DNA of 64,000 nt from Marinibaculum pumilum (GCF_042646425.1 NZ_JBHRTR010000034.1:407047-471046), one strand, 5' to 3'. Positions 16,217-27,047 are shown, numbered from the stretch's first letter. Program-made: numbers and translations. The notes: a model not told the origin generated them from the sequence alone.

Positions 16217-17181
16217 GCATCGCTGCAACCGGAGAGCCGCTGGCGCTGCGCGACATGGGCAGCTTCTTCGCCGGCGGGCGCGAGGTCACGGTCGCCGACC
16301 GTCCGACGGCGCGCCTGTACATTTCCGACACCCTGCCGGACTTTCGCCACGACCCGAACGGCCGCTACGCGATCGAGGCCTGCTACGTGCAGTACTTCCT
16401 GCCGGTGGCGGCGAGCGGCGACCCGGTGCTGCTGCTGCATGGCGGCGGCTTCAGTGGCGCCTGCTGGGAAACCACGCCCGACGGCCGGCCCGGCTGGCTG
16501 GAACTGCTGCTGCGCCTGGGCAGGGCGGTCTATGTGATCGACAGCGTGGAGCGCGGCCGGGCCGGATGGTGCGCGCTGCCGGGCATCTGGCCGGACGCGG
16601 CGATCATGCGCACCGCGGAAGAGGCCTGGCGGATCTTCCGCCTCGGGCCCGCGGACGGCTTCGCGGCCCGCCGCACCCATCCCGGCGGGCGCTTTCCGCT
16701 GCCGGCTTTCCCTGAGCTGATGAAGCAGTTCGTGCCGCGCTGGCCCGACAGCGATTCGCGGGCCCTGCCGGCGATCCTGGAAGCGGTCCGCCGGATCGGC
16801 CGGTGCACGATCATCGTCCATTCGTCCGGCGCCGGTCTGGCCTACCGGATCGCCACCGAGTCGCCTGAACTGGTTTCCGGGATCATCGCACTGGAGCCCA
16901 ATGGCACGCCACCGGACCTGCCCGGCTGCCTTGCCGATAGCCGCTTCCTCGCCCTGTTCGGCGATTATTGCGACGGCGACCCCCTGTGGCAGGGTTTGCG
17001 GGCGCAGATCCGGGACCTGCACGACCGGCTCGGCAACCGCGGTGCATGTGCCGCTGTGCTGGACCTCGCCGCGCACGGCCTCCCGGGCCACTCCCACATG
17101 ATGATGATGGACGTGGGCAACGAGGCCGTGCTGGCGCTCGCCCTTTCCGAACTGGCAGCGCTGTCGTCGCCACTGCCCTGA
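16213..17181 (+). CDS. Alpha/beta hydrolase
   Basis: A 322-residue hydrolase of the alpha/beta fold. An oxyanion segment (PVLLLHGGGFSGACWE), a nucleophile elbow H-S-S-G-A-G with the second Ser as the nucleophile candidate, and a late histidine in GLPGHSHMM are visible. The second half (ITALEPNGTPPDLPG-like IIALEPNGTPP) resembles uncharacterised hydrolases that act on esters with the acid pocket open. It starts at a GTG overlapping the dctM stop, so it belongs to the TRAP operon and probably hydrolyses the imported compound or a lactone or ester derived from it. Confidence 0.82.
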   Translation: MSIAATGEPLALRDMGSFFAGGREVTVADRPTARLYISDTLPDFRHDPNGRYAIEACYVQYFLPVAASGDPVLLLHGGGFSGACWETTPDGRPGWLELLLRLGRAVYVIDSVERGRAGWCALPGIWPDAAIMRTAEEAWRIFRLGPADGFAARRTHPGGRFPLPAFPELMKQFVPRWPDSDSRALPAILEAVRRIGRCTIIVHSSGAGLAYRIATESPELVSGIIALEPNGTPPDLPGCLADSRFLALFGDYCDGDPLWQGLRAQIRDLHDRLGNRGACAAVLDLAAHGLPGHSHMMMMDVGNEAVLALALSELAALSSPLP

Positions 17182-17216
17182 CGGACCGTCAGCGCGGTTC
17201 TGTCACCCGGGCTCTG

Positions 17217-18641
17217 TCACCCCGGTTCCGGCGGGCTGCGGTCGCACCAGCGGGTCTCCGCCTCGTAGGCGGCGGCGACCTGGAACAGGGTCTCCTCGTC
17301 GAAGGGGCGGCCCATCAGCTGGAAGGCCATCGGCAGGCCGTCGGAATCGAAACCGCAGGGGCTGACCAGGCCGGGCAGGCCGAGATAGTTCAGCGGGCGG
17401 CTGCAGCTGGAGACCTGGGCGATGAACTCCGCCATGCCCGGGGCGCTGCCGACGTCGGTTTCCGCGATGCCGCGCGCCGTCGTGTTGATGATCGGCAGCA
17501 GGATCACGTCCGCCCCGGCGAAGCCGGTGGCGACGACCTCGCGCAGGATCGGCCCGCGCAGCTGCAGGGCACGGGTATAGGCCAGCGCCGGATAGCCGAA
17601 GCCGGCCATCTGGCGGGCGCGCACCTGCGGCTGGATGTCGTCGCCGCGTTCCACAAGGTCGGGGCCGTGGAACATGGTGGCTTCCGCCCCCAGCAGCACA
17701 TTGGACAGGTTGGCCAGCAGTTCCTGGTGGGGCAGGGAGACCGGCACCAGGGTGGCGCCGCAATCGGCCAGCACCGCCTTGGCATCCTCCAGCAGCGCGG
17801 CGGCCTCCGGCGACAGGTAGCGCGTGTAATGGCCGTCCTCCACCACGCCGACCCGCAGGCCGCGGACCGAGCGTCCGACCGCCGCCTCGCAGTTGGGCGG
17901 CGGCAGGCGGGCGGAGGTGGTGTCCAGCGGGTCGTGCCCGGCCAGCACGTCCGTCATGCGGGCGCAGTCGCGCACGGTGCGGGTCATCGGCCCGATATTG
18001 TCCAGCGAGAAGCTGAGCCCCATCACCCCATGGCGGCTGACCCGACCCTGCGTCGGCTTCAGGCCGACGATGCCACAGAAGGCCGACGGCAGGCGGATCG
18101 AGCCGCCCGTATCGGTGCCCAGCCCGCCGGGCACCAGGCGCGCCGCGACGGCGGCGCCGGTACCGCTGGAAGAGCCGCCGGTGAACCGCTCCGGGTTCCA
18201 GGGATTGCGGCAATGGCCGTAATGCAGGTTGTGGCCGGTGGGTCCGGTGGCCAGCTCCGACATGTTGAGCCCGCCCAGGTTCAGCGCACCGGCCGCATCC
18301 AGGCGCTCCAGCACCGTCGCGGTGCCGGCGGCGACCCGGTCGCGGCGCACCTTGGAGCCGCAGGTCGCCTGGTAGCCCTTGCGGCCGAACAGGTCCTTGT
18401 GTGCCAGCGGCACGCCATGCAGCGGCCCCAGGTCGCCCCCCGCCGCGCGCGCCGCATCCGCCGCGTCGGCGGCCTGCAGGCAGGCATCGGCATCGACGGA
18501 GATGAAGGCGTTGACCACCGGGTTCCAGCGTTCGATCCGCTTCAATGCCGCCTCGACCAGTTCGCGGGCGGAGAAGCGGCCCGCCGCGACGCCGTCGGCC
18601 GCGGCGACCAGGTCCAGGTCGGTGAGGTCCTGCCCGCTCAT
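17217..18641 (-). CDS. Amidase (amidase signature family)
   Basis: A 474-residue Ser-cisSer-Lys hydrolase. Catalytic residues are Lys82 (PLAHKDLF), the cis-Ser in GGSSSGTG (about 157) and the nucleophile Ser181 (DTGGSIRLPSAFCG). It would cleave an amide, as in GatA, AtzE or aryl-acylamidases. It follows an 82-residue gene with which it overlaps by four bases (ATGA), the same arrangement as amidases that need a small GatC/AtzG-like partner. Its 3' end is convergent with the TRAP operon. Confidence 0.88.
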   Translation of the reverse strand: MSGQDLTDLDLVAAADGVAAGRFSARELVEAALKRIERWNPVVNAFISVDADACLQAADAADAARAAGGDLGPLHGVPLAHKDLFGRKGYQATCGSKVRRDRVAAGTATVLERLDAAGALNLGGLNMSELATGPTGHNLHYGHCRNPWNPERFTGGSSSGTGAAVAARLVPGGLGTDTGGSIRLPSAFCGIVGLKPTQGRVSRHGVMGLSFSLDNIGPMTRTVRDCARMTDVLAGHDPLDTTSARLPPPNCEAAVGRSVRGLRVGVVEDGHYTRYLSPEAAALLEDAKAVLADCGATLVPVSLPHQELLANLSNVLLGAEATMFHGPDLVERGDDIQPQVRARQMAGFGYPALAYTRALQLRGPILREVVATGFAGADVILLPIINTTARGIAETDVGSAPGMAEFIAQVSSCSRPLNYLGLPGLVSPCGFDSDGLPMAFQLMGRPFDEETLFQVAAAYEAETRWCDRSPPEPG

Positions 18642-18886
18642 CCCTTCGTCCCCCCGAAGGTCGCCGCCTGGCTGCGCACCGTCTCGGGCGCCAGTTCCAT
18701 CATCACGGCGTCGAAGCTGGCCGGCTCGCTGCCGTCGAAGACGACCTTCGACCGCGCGGCTTCGAGGTCGGACAGCGCCGGCTCGATGGTGGACTGCATC
18801 CGCTCCGCCAGGTCGCGGTCGATTTCCACGCCGAACTGGTCGCGCACCGTCTGCTGCAGCCGCCCGACATCCACCTTCACGCCCAT
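18638..18886 (-). CDS. Small protein of unknown function coupled to the amidase
   Basis: An 82-residue acidic, mostly helical protein (MGVKVDVGRLQQTVRDQFGV at the start). I do not recognise its family. The four-base overlap with the amidase start means the two are translated together, and the size is right for a GatC/AtzG-like stabilising subunit, but the PVF-type C-terminal motif of AtzG is absent. Function as an amidase partner is therefore inference from position only. Confidence 0.7.
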   Translation of the reverse strand: MGVKVDVGRLQQTVRDQFGVEIDRDLAERMQSTIEPALSDLEAARSKVVFDGSEPASFDAVMMELAPETVRSQAATFGGTKG

Positions 18887-18948
18887 CGCCCCGTCTCCTT
18901 CCGCCTGGCTGCTGCCAGATGTCTTCTATGCCTGCGCCGCCGTACCGA

Positions 18949-19818
18949 CTACTCCGCCACTTCCTTGTGGCGCTCCTCGAAGTCCCAGATCTCCTGGAAG
19001 CCCATCAGCTTCGAGAAGTCCTGGAAATTGTACAGCGGCACGTCGTCGTGCGTGGAACTGCCGGTCTCCTTGAACCGTGTGTAGGCATGGGCCACGGCCG
19101 CGCCCATCGACAGGAAGCCCAGCGCCGGCCAGATCGCCAGCGCATAGCCCAGCTCCTGCAGCTCGGCCGCCGGCAGGATCGGCGTGCGCCCGCCATCGGC
19201 CATGTTGGCGATGCAGGGCTTCTTCAGGCTGCGGCAGACCTCCGCCATCTCGTCGCGGCTTTCCGGCGATTCCACGAACAGGATGTCGGCGCCGGCATTG
19301 CCGAACGCCTCCGCCCGGCGGATCGCCTCCTCCAGGCCATGGCCGGTGCGCGCATCGGTGCGCGCGATGATCAGGAAGTCGTCGCTCGTCCGCGCCTCGG
19401 CGGCGACCTCGATCTTGCGCAGCATGTCGTCCAGCGGAATCACCCGCCGGTACGGCGTATGGCCGCACTTCTTCGGGAATTCCTGATCCTCGATCTGGAT
19501 CGCGGTGACGCCGGCGCGCTCATAGCCGCGCACGGTATGCTGCACATTCAGCAGCCCGCCATAGCCGGTATCGGCATCGGCGATCACCGGCACCGAGGAC
19601 AGCTCGCAGATCCGCGAGATCCGCGACAGCATGTCGGTATAGGTCGCCAGGCCGGCATCGGGCAGGCCCAGATGGGAGGCGACGGTGCCGTAGCCGGTGA
19701 CATAGACCGCGTCGAAGCCGATGCTCTCGGCGATGCGGGCGGTGATCATCTCGAACACACCGGGGGCCGCGACGAACTTCCCTTCCGCCAGCTGGCGGCG
19801 CAATCTCGGATCGGCCAT
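18949..19818 (-). CDS. Isocitrate lyase/PEP mutase superfamily protein
   Basis: A 289-residue TIM-barrel lyase. The start is the ATG at 19818 (MADPRLRRQLAEGKFVAAPG), since upstream in-frame sequence runs into the divergent gene. Key motifs: VYVTGYGTVASHLGLPD, the metal-binding DADTGYGG, IEDQEFPKKCGH with the catalytic-loop KKCGH, and ARTDAR. This class includes 2-methylisocitrate lyase, oxaloacetate decarboxylase and carboxyPEP mutase. The KKCGH loop suggests C-C lyase activity on a 2-hydroxy acid rather than P-C bond formation. It may share a promoter with the amidase pair 62 bases downstream. Confidence 0.88.
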   Translation of the reverse strand: MADPRLRRQLAEGKFVAAPGVFEMITARIAESIGFDAVYVTGYGTVASHLGLPDAGLATYTDMLSRISRICELSSVPVIADADTGYGGLLNVQHTVRGYERAGVTAIQIEDQEFPKKCGHTPYRRVIPLDDMLRKIEVAAEARTSDDFLIIARTDARTGHGLEEAIRRAEAFGNAGADILFVESPESRDEMAEVCRSLKKPCIANMADGGRTPILPAAELQELGYALAIWPALGFLSMGAAVAHAYTRFKETGSSTHDDVPLYNFQDFSKLMGFQEIWDFEERHKEVAE

Positions 19819-19907
19819 GACACTTCTCCCGATATGGTGCAGACGATAGCGATGCCCGCCGGCCGGAGGCCGGTCGCGGGCGCCCATTAAAGCGTTCCGA
19901 CCCGCCG

Positions 19908-20957
19908 ATGACAACGAATGCAAACAGGCCGCCGGATGGCGGCGCCGCGCCGCCGGATTCCGCGCCTGCTGCGGCGGCTCCGGCGGCGGGCCCGCCCGCT
20001 GCGCCCGCGCCCGCTGCGCCCCCGCCCGCGGCATTGTGGCTGGGCCTGGCGCTGGCGATGGGCGGTGCCATGCTGCTGGCGAACAAGGGCATCCTGGCGA
20101 AGCTGCTCTATGCCGAAGGGGTCGATGTGACCACACTGGTCGCCGTGCGGTCCGCCGCAGCGCTGCCGGTCTTCTGGATCTGGGCGGCCATGCGGCTGGG
20201 CTGGGGGCGGATCGTATTGCGGGACCGTCGCGGAATCGCGATTTCCGCCGCGGCAGGCCTTGCCTGCTACTATGTCGGCGCGCTGGTGAACTTCGAATCG
20301 CTGCGCCTGATCGATGCCTCGCTGGAGCGGGTGCTGCTCTATGCCTATCCCAGTTTCGTCGTGCTGGTGGAGGCGATCCGCCGCGGCCAGCTGCCGCCCC
20401 GGCGGACCCTGCTGGCGCTGGCGATCACCTATGTCGGCATCGTGCTGGCGGTGGGGGCGCTGGATGCCGACCTGTTCGACGCCAATGCCTATGGCGCCGC
20501 CCTGGCGCTCGCCTCCGCCGTCGGCTTCACCTTCTACTTCCTGGCCAACCAGGCGGCGGCGGCGCGGATCGGCAGCGTGCGCTTCACGGTGTTCGCGATG
20601 ACCGCGGCGACGGCCGGCCTGCTGGCGCATTTCCTGGCGCTGCGGCCGCCGCTGGAGGAACTGGCCGGCTTCACCTCGACCGCCTGGGGGCTGATGGCCC
20701 TGCTGGTGGGCGCGGTGACGGTGCTGCCGCTGTTCATGATCGCCGAGGGGGTGCGCCAGCTGGGGGCGGAGCGTGCGGCGCTGGTCAGCACGATCGGGCC
20801 GCCGACCACCATCGTCATGGCCTGGATCGTGCTGGGCGAGGTGCTGGCGCCGATGCAGCTGCTGGGCGCGGCGGCCGTGATCGCCGGCATCCTGGTGCTC
20901 GAGGGCCGCGGCCTGCGGGGCATCCGGTGGAACCGCAAGGGGGAGGGAACGAGGTGA
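19908..20957 (+). CDS. EamA/DMT-family transporter
   Basis: A 349-residue drug/metabolite-type carrier with ten predicted membrane helices in two EamA repeats (about 45-180 and 195-330). The first 42 residues are an Ala/Pro-rich hydrophilic tail. The second repeat has the usual PLFMIAEGVRQLGAERAALVSTIGPPTTIVMAWIVLGE signature. The solute is unknown. It shares four bases (GTGA) with the following acetyltransferase gene. Confidence 0.88.
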   Translation: MTTNANRPPDGGAAPPDSAPAAAAPAAGPPAAPAPAAPPPAALWLGLALAMGGAMLLANKGILAKLLYAEGVDVTTLVAVRSAAALPVFWIWAAMRLGWGRIVLRDRRGIAISAAAGLACYYVGALVNFESLRLIDASLERVLLYAYPSFVVLVEAIRRGQLPPRRTLLALAITYVGIVLAVGALDADLFDANAYGAALALASAVGFTFYFLANQAAAARIGSVRFTVFAMTAATAGLLAHFLALRPPLEELAGFTSTAWGLMALLVGAVTVLPLFMIAEGVRQLGAERAALVSTIGPPTTIVMAWIVLGEVLAPMQLLGAAAVIAGILVLEGRGLRGIRWNRKGEGTR

Positions 20958-21526
20958 GCGAGGCAGCGGCGATCGCCGTGCACGAGGCCGGGCCCGACCG
21001 GTGGGACGATTTCGAGGCGCTGATGGGGCCGAAGGGCGGTTCCGGCGGCTGCTGGTGCATGCTGTGGCGGCTGGGCCGCAAGGGCTTCGATGCCGCGAAG
21101 GGGGAGGGCAACCGCAGCGCCATGCAGGCGCTGTTCGCGGCGGGGGAAGTGCCGGGCCTGCTGGCCTATGACGGTGCCTTGCCGGTCGGCTGGATCTCGG
21201 TGGCGCCGCGCGGCGCCTTCCCGCGGCTGGCCGGGTCGCGCATCCACAAGCCTGTCGACGACCGGCCGGTCTGGTCGGTCAGCTGCTTCCTGGTGGCACG
21301 CAGCCATCGGCGGCGCGGCGTGTCGGTGGCGCTGCTGAAGGCGGCGGCCGGCTTTGCGGCCGCCCGCGGCGCCAGCCGGCTCGAGGGCTATCCCGTGGAG
21401 CCCACGGATGGCCGCTACCCGGCCGTCTATGCCTGGACCGGCACGGCCGCGGCCTTCCGGGCGGCAGGCTTCCGGGAGGTCACGCGCCGGTCCCCGACCC
21501 GGCCGATGATGCAGCTGGAGCTTTAA
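20954..21526 (+). CDS. GNAT-family N-acetyltransferase
   Basis: A 190-residue acetyltransferase starting at the GTG that overlaps the transporter stop. GNAT features: a substrate-side cysteine-rich segment GGSGGCWCMLWR, PVGWISVAPR, and the acetyl-CoA loop VARSHRRRGVSVALLKAAAGFA (the R/Q-x-x-G-x-A pattern in the form RRRGVS). The terminal YAWTGTAAAFRAAGFREVTRR is also typical. The substrate is unknown; coupling to a carrier suggests modification of a transported amine. Confidence 0.85.
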   Translation: MSEAAAIAVHEAGPDRWDDFEALMGPKGGSGGCWCMLWRLGRKGFDAAKGEGNRSAMQALFAAGEVPGLLAYDGALPVGWISVAPRGAFPRLAGSRIHKPVDDRPVWSVSCFLVARSHRRRGVSVALLKAAAGFAAARGASRLEGYPVEPTDGRYPAVYAWTGTAAAFRAAGFREVTRRSPTRPMMQLEL

Positions 21527-21624
21527 GATCCGGGCAGCGGCGGCGAGGGGGCGCTTAAGGATATCGCAAGGTCCGGCAGCGATAACATTTGTCGATCGAG
21601 CACACCAAGCCGGAACATGGCCTC

Positions 21625-23355
<1,731 letters not shown>

Positions 23356-23361
23356 GACGGG

Positions 23362-24399
23362 TCAGGCCAGGCCCTCGGCGGTCAGCCGGCGGTAGAGGCT
23401 TTCCCGCCGCTCCGGCGGCAGCGCGGCGACCAGGTCGTCGCGTTCCCGGCGCAGGGCCTGCAGCATCGCCTGCATCTCTGCCAGGCCGTCGCTTTCCGCC
23501 GCCGCGCTGGACGGCTGCGCCAGCAGCTTGCGCTCCGGGGTCATCACCTGGCGGGCGGCTGGGCCGGCCAGGTCCAGCATTTCCGGGATCAGGGTGCCGG
23601 CGGCGACGAAATCGTCGACCGCCTGGCCCAGGCTGCGGCGGAAGATCTCCGCCTGCTCCGCCCCCAGCCGGCCGAGATCGTGCAGCACCGGCAGGTCGGC
23701 CTTGATCTGCTGCAGACGTTCCTGTCCGGTCAGATCGGCATAGGCCGCGGCGCGGCGATAGACCGACAGGATGATCTCCCGCACGGCGGCGATCACCTTC
23801 GCGAGCCCCACCAGTTCGATCGACTTGTCGTTGCCGGAATCCAGGCCCAGCACGGTCAGGTCGGCCTCGCCATGCCCTTCCAGGCGTGCCGCCACCCGGT
23901 AGAAGGTGCTGACCGCCGACAGGGCCGCGATCAGTCGCTCCGGCGTGGAGCGGTGCTGCGCATCGTCGATCAGCAGCAGCATCAGCCCGTCCAGCTTGGC
24001 CTGGTCCTCCGCACCCCCCTGCACATGCTCGGCGATGGTGGTCGGCGCGACCAGCGCCTGCAGCGCCGGGCGTGCGGTGCGGAAGGCACGGATCTGCAGG
24101 GCGAGCGCGTTCAGCGCGCCGGCCCGGCCGGCGGCGGCCTCGCTCATCGCGCTGCGCCACCAGTCGCGATCCAGCATCGCCTGCATCCCGAAGCTGTGCA
24201 GCACATGGCGTTCCGCAGCCGTCAGGCGCCCGGTTTCCGCGGCGGCGCGGCCATAGACGTCGAACACCCGGTCCGCCAGCGCCATGCCGTCGCCGCTGCC
24301 GGCAAGGCCGGCCGCTGCGGCCGCCAGGGCCGCGATGCCGGTCTGTTCCAGCAGCCGGTCGACGGCCTCGGCCGCCGCAATAATCTCGGTGCGCCGCAT
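23362..24399 (-). CDS. Conserved-looking helical protein of unknown function
   Basis: A 345-residue protein that I do not recognise. It is almost wholly alpha-helical in composition, with Ala- and Leu-rich amphipathic stretches, no signal peptide and no transmembrane segment. A charged C-terminal coil (SDGLAEMQAMLQALRRERDDL) may be a coiled coil. The start is the ATG at 24399 (MRRTEIIAAAEAVDRLLEQ); sequence upstream in frame is low-complexity Pro/Ser/Arg and looks intergenic. It is convergent with the hybrid kinase, with only six bases between stops. A role in cell organisation or signalling is possible but unsupported. Confidence 0.75.
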   Translation of the reverse strand: MRRTEIIAAAEAVDRLLEQTGIAALAAAAAGLAGSGDGMALADRVFDVYGRAAAETGRLTAAERHVLHSFGMQAMLDRDWWRSAMSEAAAGRAGALNALALQIRAFRTARPALQALVAPTTIAEHVQGGAEDQAKLDGLMLLLIDDAQHRSTPERLIAALSAVSTFYRVAARLEGHGEADLTVLGLDSGNDKSIELVGLAKVIAAVREIILSVYRRAAAYADLTGQERLQQIKADLPVLHDLGRLGAEQAEIFRRSLGQAVDDFVAAGTLIPEMLDLAGPAARQVMTPERKLLAQPSSAAAESDGLAEMQAMLQALRRERDDLVAALPPERRESLYRRLTAEGLA

Positions 24400-24445
24400 C
24401 AACGTCTCCGTCTGGTCTGTAGGGCTCGATCTGGCGGACGATCCC

Positions 24446-24465
24446 GGCCCGCCGAACGGCGGGCC
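24446..24465. other. Perfect hairpin upstream of the helical unknown gene
   Basis: GGCCCGCC-GAAC-GGCGGGCC, an 8-bp GC stem with a tetraloop, 47 bases before the unknown gene's ATG. No T-run follows on either strand, so it is not a standard terminator. Confidence 0.5.
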
Positions 24466-24559
24466 GCATACGCTTATAACCAAGTCCGCTGCCGATGAAC
24501 AAACCGGTGGCGCAAGCCCGGGGCGGCGCAGCCGATCAGGCCGGGCGGGCGGAGGCCGG

Positions 24560-25177
24560 CTACCGGGCCCAGGCCAGGGCCTGCTCCAGCCGGTCATTGC
24601 CCCAGAACAGCTCCACCCCGCCATCCGCTCCGGCGATTGTGAAGCTGGGGGCGCCGAACAGGCCCAGCGCCTGTGCCTCGTCGGTCGCGGCGCGCAGCGC
24701 GGCCTTCGTCTCCGGGGTCTCGGCCCGGGCCTGCCAGTCCGCGGCGTCGGCGCCCAGGCCGGTCAGAAGCCGCGCCAGGACGGCAGGGTCGGCGATCTCC
24801 CGATCCTCGGCGAAATTGGCATGATAGACGGCGCGCACGAAATCCGGCGCCCAGGCAGCGCCCGCCGCAAGCGCCGCGGTGGCGATGCGCGCCGCCCGCA
24901 GGCCGTTGCGGGGAAAGGCGCCGGGCCGGGTCAGCGGCAGGCCCTGCGCGTCGCAGATGCGCTCGAGGTCGCGCCACATATAGGCGCCCTTCACCGGATA
25001 GATGTTGAACGGGCTGTCGGTCATGCCCTGCGCGGCGAAGACCGGACCCAGCAGGAAGGGCCGCCAGACGACGGGTACGCCGGCCGCCGCGGCCAGGGCC
25101 CCGACCCTGTGCGCCGCCGGATAGGAATAGGTGCTGGCGAACTCAAACCAGAAGGTCACTGCCGGCGCGGCGCTCAT
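24560..25177 (-). CDS. 2-hydroxychromene-2-carboxylate isomerase-like DsbA-family protein
   Basis: A 205-residue thioredoxin-fold enzyme of the kappa-class GST/DsbA group. The typical start WFEFASTYSYPAAHRV (FDFxSPYSY in the family, lacking the DsbA CxxC), VVWRPFLLGPVF, and the C-terminal GLFGAPSFTIAG with LFWGNDRLEQAL are present. Related enzymes isomerise hydroxychromene carboxylate in naphthalene degradation with glutathione; other members have unknown substrates. No naphthalene genes are in the window. Confidence 0.88.
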   Translation of the reverse strand: MSAAPAVTFWFEFASTYSYPAAHRVGALAAAAGVPVVWRPFLLGPVFAAQGMTDSPFNIYPVKGAYMWRDLERICDAQGLPLTRPGAFPRNGLRAARIATAALAAGAAWAPDFVRAVYHANFAEDREIADPAVLARLLTGLGADAADWQARAETPETKAALRAATDEAQALGLFGAPSFTIAGADGGVELFWGNDRLEQALAWAR

Positions 25178-25261
25178 CCCGTTCCTCCCCGCTGCGATTG
25201 CGGGCCGCAGGATAGGGGAGGGCGGGCGGGGCGTCAGCCAGACCTGTCGTGCAGGCCAGGG

Positions 25262-25468
25262 TCAGAGCCGCTGCTTCAGGAGCTGGCAGCCGCGTGCCGC
25301 CAGGTCGTCGTACTGTTTGCGGGCCGTCTCCAGAAAGGCAGCTGCCTCCTGGTCGTTGGCCTCCCGCGCGTCGGCCGCGTGCTGCCGGCTGATCCGTGCG
25401 CCCTTCGCAGCATGGTATATCGTGCTCACCAGGTCGAAATCGCGGTCGCTCAACGGTGTCTCGGGCAT
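25262..25468 (-). CDS. Small helical protein of unknown function
   Basis: A 68-residue soluble protein starting at the ATG at 25468 (MPETPLSDRDFDLVSTIYHA). It is rich in Ala, Gln and charged residues, with predicted helices and a single Cys near the end. I do not recognise it. It is divergent from a cupin gene 82 bases away and lies 84 bases before the isomerase start, on the same strand. Confidence 0.65.
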   Translation of the reverse strand: MPETPLSDRDFDLVSTIYHAAKGARISRQHAADAREANDQEAAAFLETARKQYDDLAARGCQLLKQRL

Positions 25469-25550
25469 GGCGCTTGTCCTTCTGCGACAGGGGTCCCTTT
25501 CACGGGCAACGATGAGCGGCACTGGCAGTTCCGGGCGGGGGGATGCAGTC

Positions 25551-25880
25551 ATGGCGGAAACAGGTGCGGCAAACCTCCTGGCGCCGGAGAATGCCGGCCA
25601 GGAGGAGCTGGTGCAGGTCCTGGCGGGCCGGCCGGGCATGCGGGTGGAGCGGATCGTCAGCCACGGCCAGGCCTCGACGCCCGGCTTCTGGTACGACCAG
25701 GCGGAAGATGAATGGGTGGCCCTGCTGGCCGGCGCGGCGCGGCTGGAATTCGCCGACGGCAGGGTGCAGGAAATGACGCCAGGCGACCATGTCCTGCTGC
25801 CGGCGGGCCTGCGCCACCGGGTGGCCTGGACCGACCCGCAGGCACAGACCGTCTGGCTGGCGGTGTTCTGGACGCCTTGA
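25551..25880 (+). CDS. Cupin-domain protein
   Basis: A 109-residue single-domain cupin. The two motifs are degenerate: motif 1 around STPGFWYDQAEDEWVALLAGAARLEF, with Asp and Glu in place of the usual His pair, and motif 2 MTPGDHVLLPAGLRHRV, with its His. Such small cupins bind a metal and may be sensors or isomerases. The ATG at 25551 follows a run of G that can serve as ribosome site; an ATG at 25512 is also in frame but has none. Confidence 0.82.
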   Translation: MAETGAANLLAPENAGQEELVQVLAGRPGMRVERIVSHGQASTPGFWYDQAEDEWVALLAGAARLEFADGRVQEMTPGDHVLLPAGLRHRVAWTDPQAQTVWLAVFWTP

Positions 25881-25895
25881 GGCGGCGCCGGCGGA

Positions 25896-27047
25896 TCAGC
25901 CGGCGGCAACCCCCATCTGCCGGATCGCCAGGTCTTTCATGATCTCTTCCGAGCCGCCGCCGATCGCCATCACCTTGACCTCGCGATAGACCCGCTCCAC
26001 CGGGTTGCCGCGCAGATAGCCGGCGCCGCCGAAGATCTGCATGCATTCCGAGGCGACGTATTCCAGCATCTTGGTGGACAGGAACTTCGCCTTCGAGATC
26101 TCGGCCACCGGCATCGGCCCGTTCTCCGCCAGCCAGCAGATCTGGTTCAGATAGGCCTCCACGGAATCGATGCGGGCCGACATCTCGGCCACCTTGTGGG
26201 CGATCACCTGGTGGTCGATCAGGCGCTTGCCGAAGGTGCGGCGCTCCCGCGCATAGGCCACCGCCTCGTCGAAGCAGAGCTTCGCCATGCCCAGGCCCTG
26301 GGCGATCATCGTCAGCCGCTCGTAATTGAAGTTGTTCATGATCGCGATGAAGCCGCCATTCTCCGGCCCCAGCAGGGCGCTGGCCGGCAGGCGAACATCG
26401 TCGAAATACAGGCTTGCGGTGTCGGAGGCCCACCAGCCCATCTTCCGCTCGAGCGCGCTGCGGCTGAAGCCGGGCGTGCCCCAGTCGACGAAGAACAGGG
26501 AGATGCCCTTCAGCCCCGGCCCGCCGGTGCGGGCGCCGACGACATAGTGGCTGGCATTCATGCCGCCGGTGATGAAGGTCTTCTGGCCGTTCAGGACCCA
26601 TTCGTCGCCGTCCCGCCGGGCACTGGTCTGCAGGCTGGCCACGTCGGAGCCGCCGCCCGGCTCGGTGATCGCCAGCGAGGAGGCGGTCTCCCCCGAGAGC
26701 ACCTTCGGCAGCACCCGCAGCTTCAGTTCCTCCGATCCCAGCAGCGCGATCGGCCCGGTTGAGATATTGCGGGCGCCCAGGGAGGCGGCGACCCCGGTGG
26801 CGCCGCAGCGCCCCAGTTCCTCGCCGGCGGCGGCGCGCATGAAGCAGTCGTCGAAACCCAGCCCGCCATATTCCTCGGCGATGCCGAAACCGAACAGGCC
26901 CAGATCGCCGGCCTTGCGGTGCAGTTCCCAGGGAAAGCCGCCGGCCTCGTCCCATTCGTCGGCGAAGGGACGGATCTCCTGCGCCACGAAGCGGGCCATG
27001 CTCTCGCGGAAGCCGCGTCGCTCATCGGTCTCGAAGGGGTTTCTCAC
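25896..27047 (-). CDS. Acyl-CoA dehydrogenase
   Basis: A 383-residue FAD flavoprotein that oxidises an acyl-CoA to the 2-enoyl-CoA. All three family domains are present; signatures are LAITEPGGGSDVASLQT, WVLNGQKTFITGG, and the C-terminal MQIFGGAGYLRGNPVERVYREVKVMAIGGGSEEIMKDLAIRQMG, in which the Glu of GGGSEEI is the likely catalytic base. The GTG at 27047 overlaps the TetR stop (GTGA) and has an AGAGGA ribosome site, so the enzyme is expressed in one operon with its regulator. The acyl chain is not identifiable. Confidence 0.92.
   Translation of the reverse strand: MRNPFETDERRGFRESMARFVAQEIRPFADEWDEAGGFPWELHRKAGDLGLFGFGIAEEYGGLGFDDCFMRAAAGEELGRCGATGVAASLGARNISTGPIALLGSEELKLRVLPKVLSGETASSLAITEPGGGSDVASLQTSARRDGDEWVLNGQKTFITGGMNASHYVVGARTGGPGLKGISLFFVDWGTPGFSRSALERKMGWWASDTASLYFDDVRLPASALLGPENGGFIAIMNNFNYERLTMIAQGLGMAKLCFDEAVAYARERRTFGKRLIDHQVIAHKVAEMSARIDSVEAYLNQICWLAENGPMPVAEISKAKFLSTKMLEYVASECMQIFGGAGYLRGNPVERVYREVKVMAIGGGSEEIMKDLAIRQMGVAAG

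Noticed and set aside
24446..24465. Strong hairpin as a Rho-independent terminator
   Set aside because: No T-run follows on either strand; listed only as a structural element.
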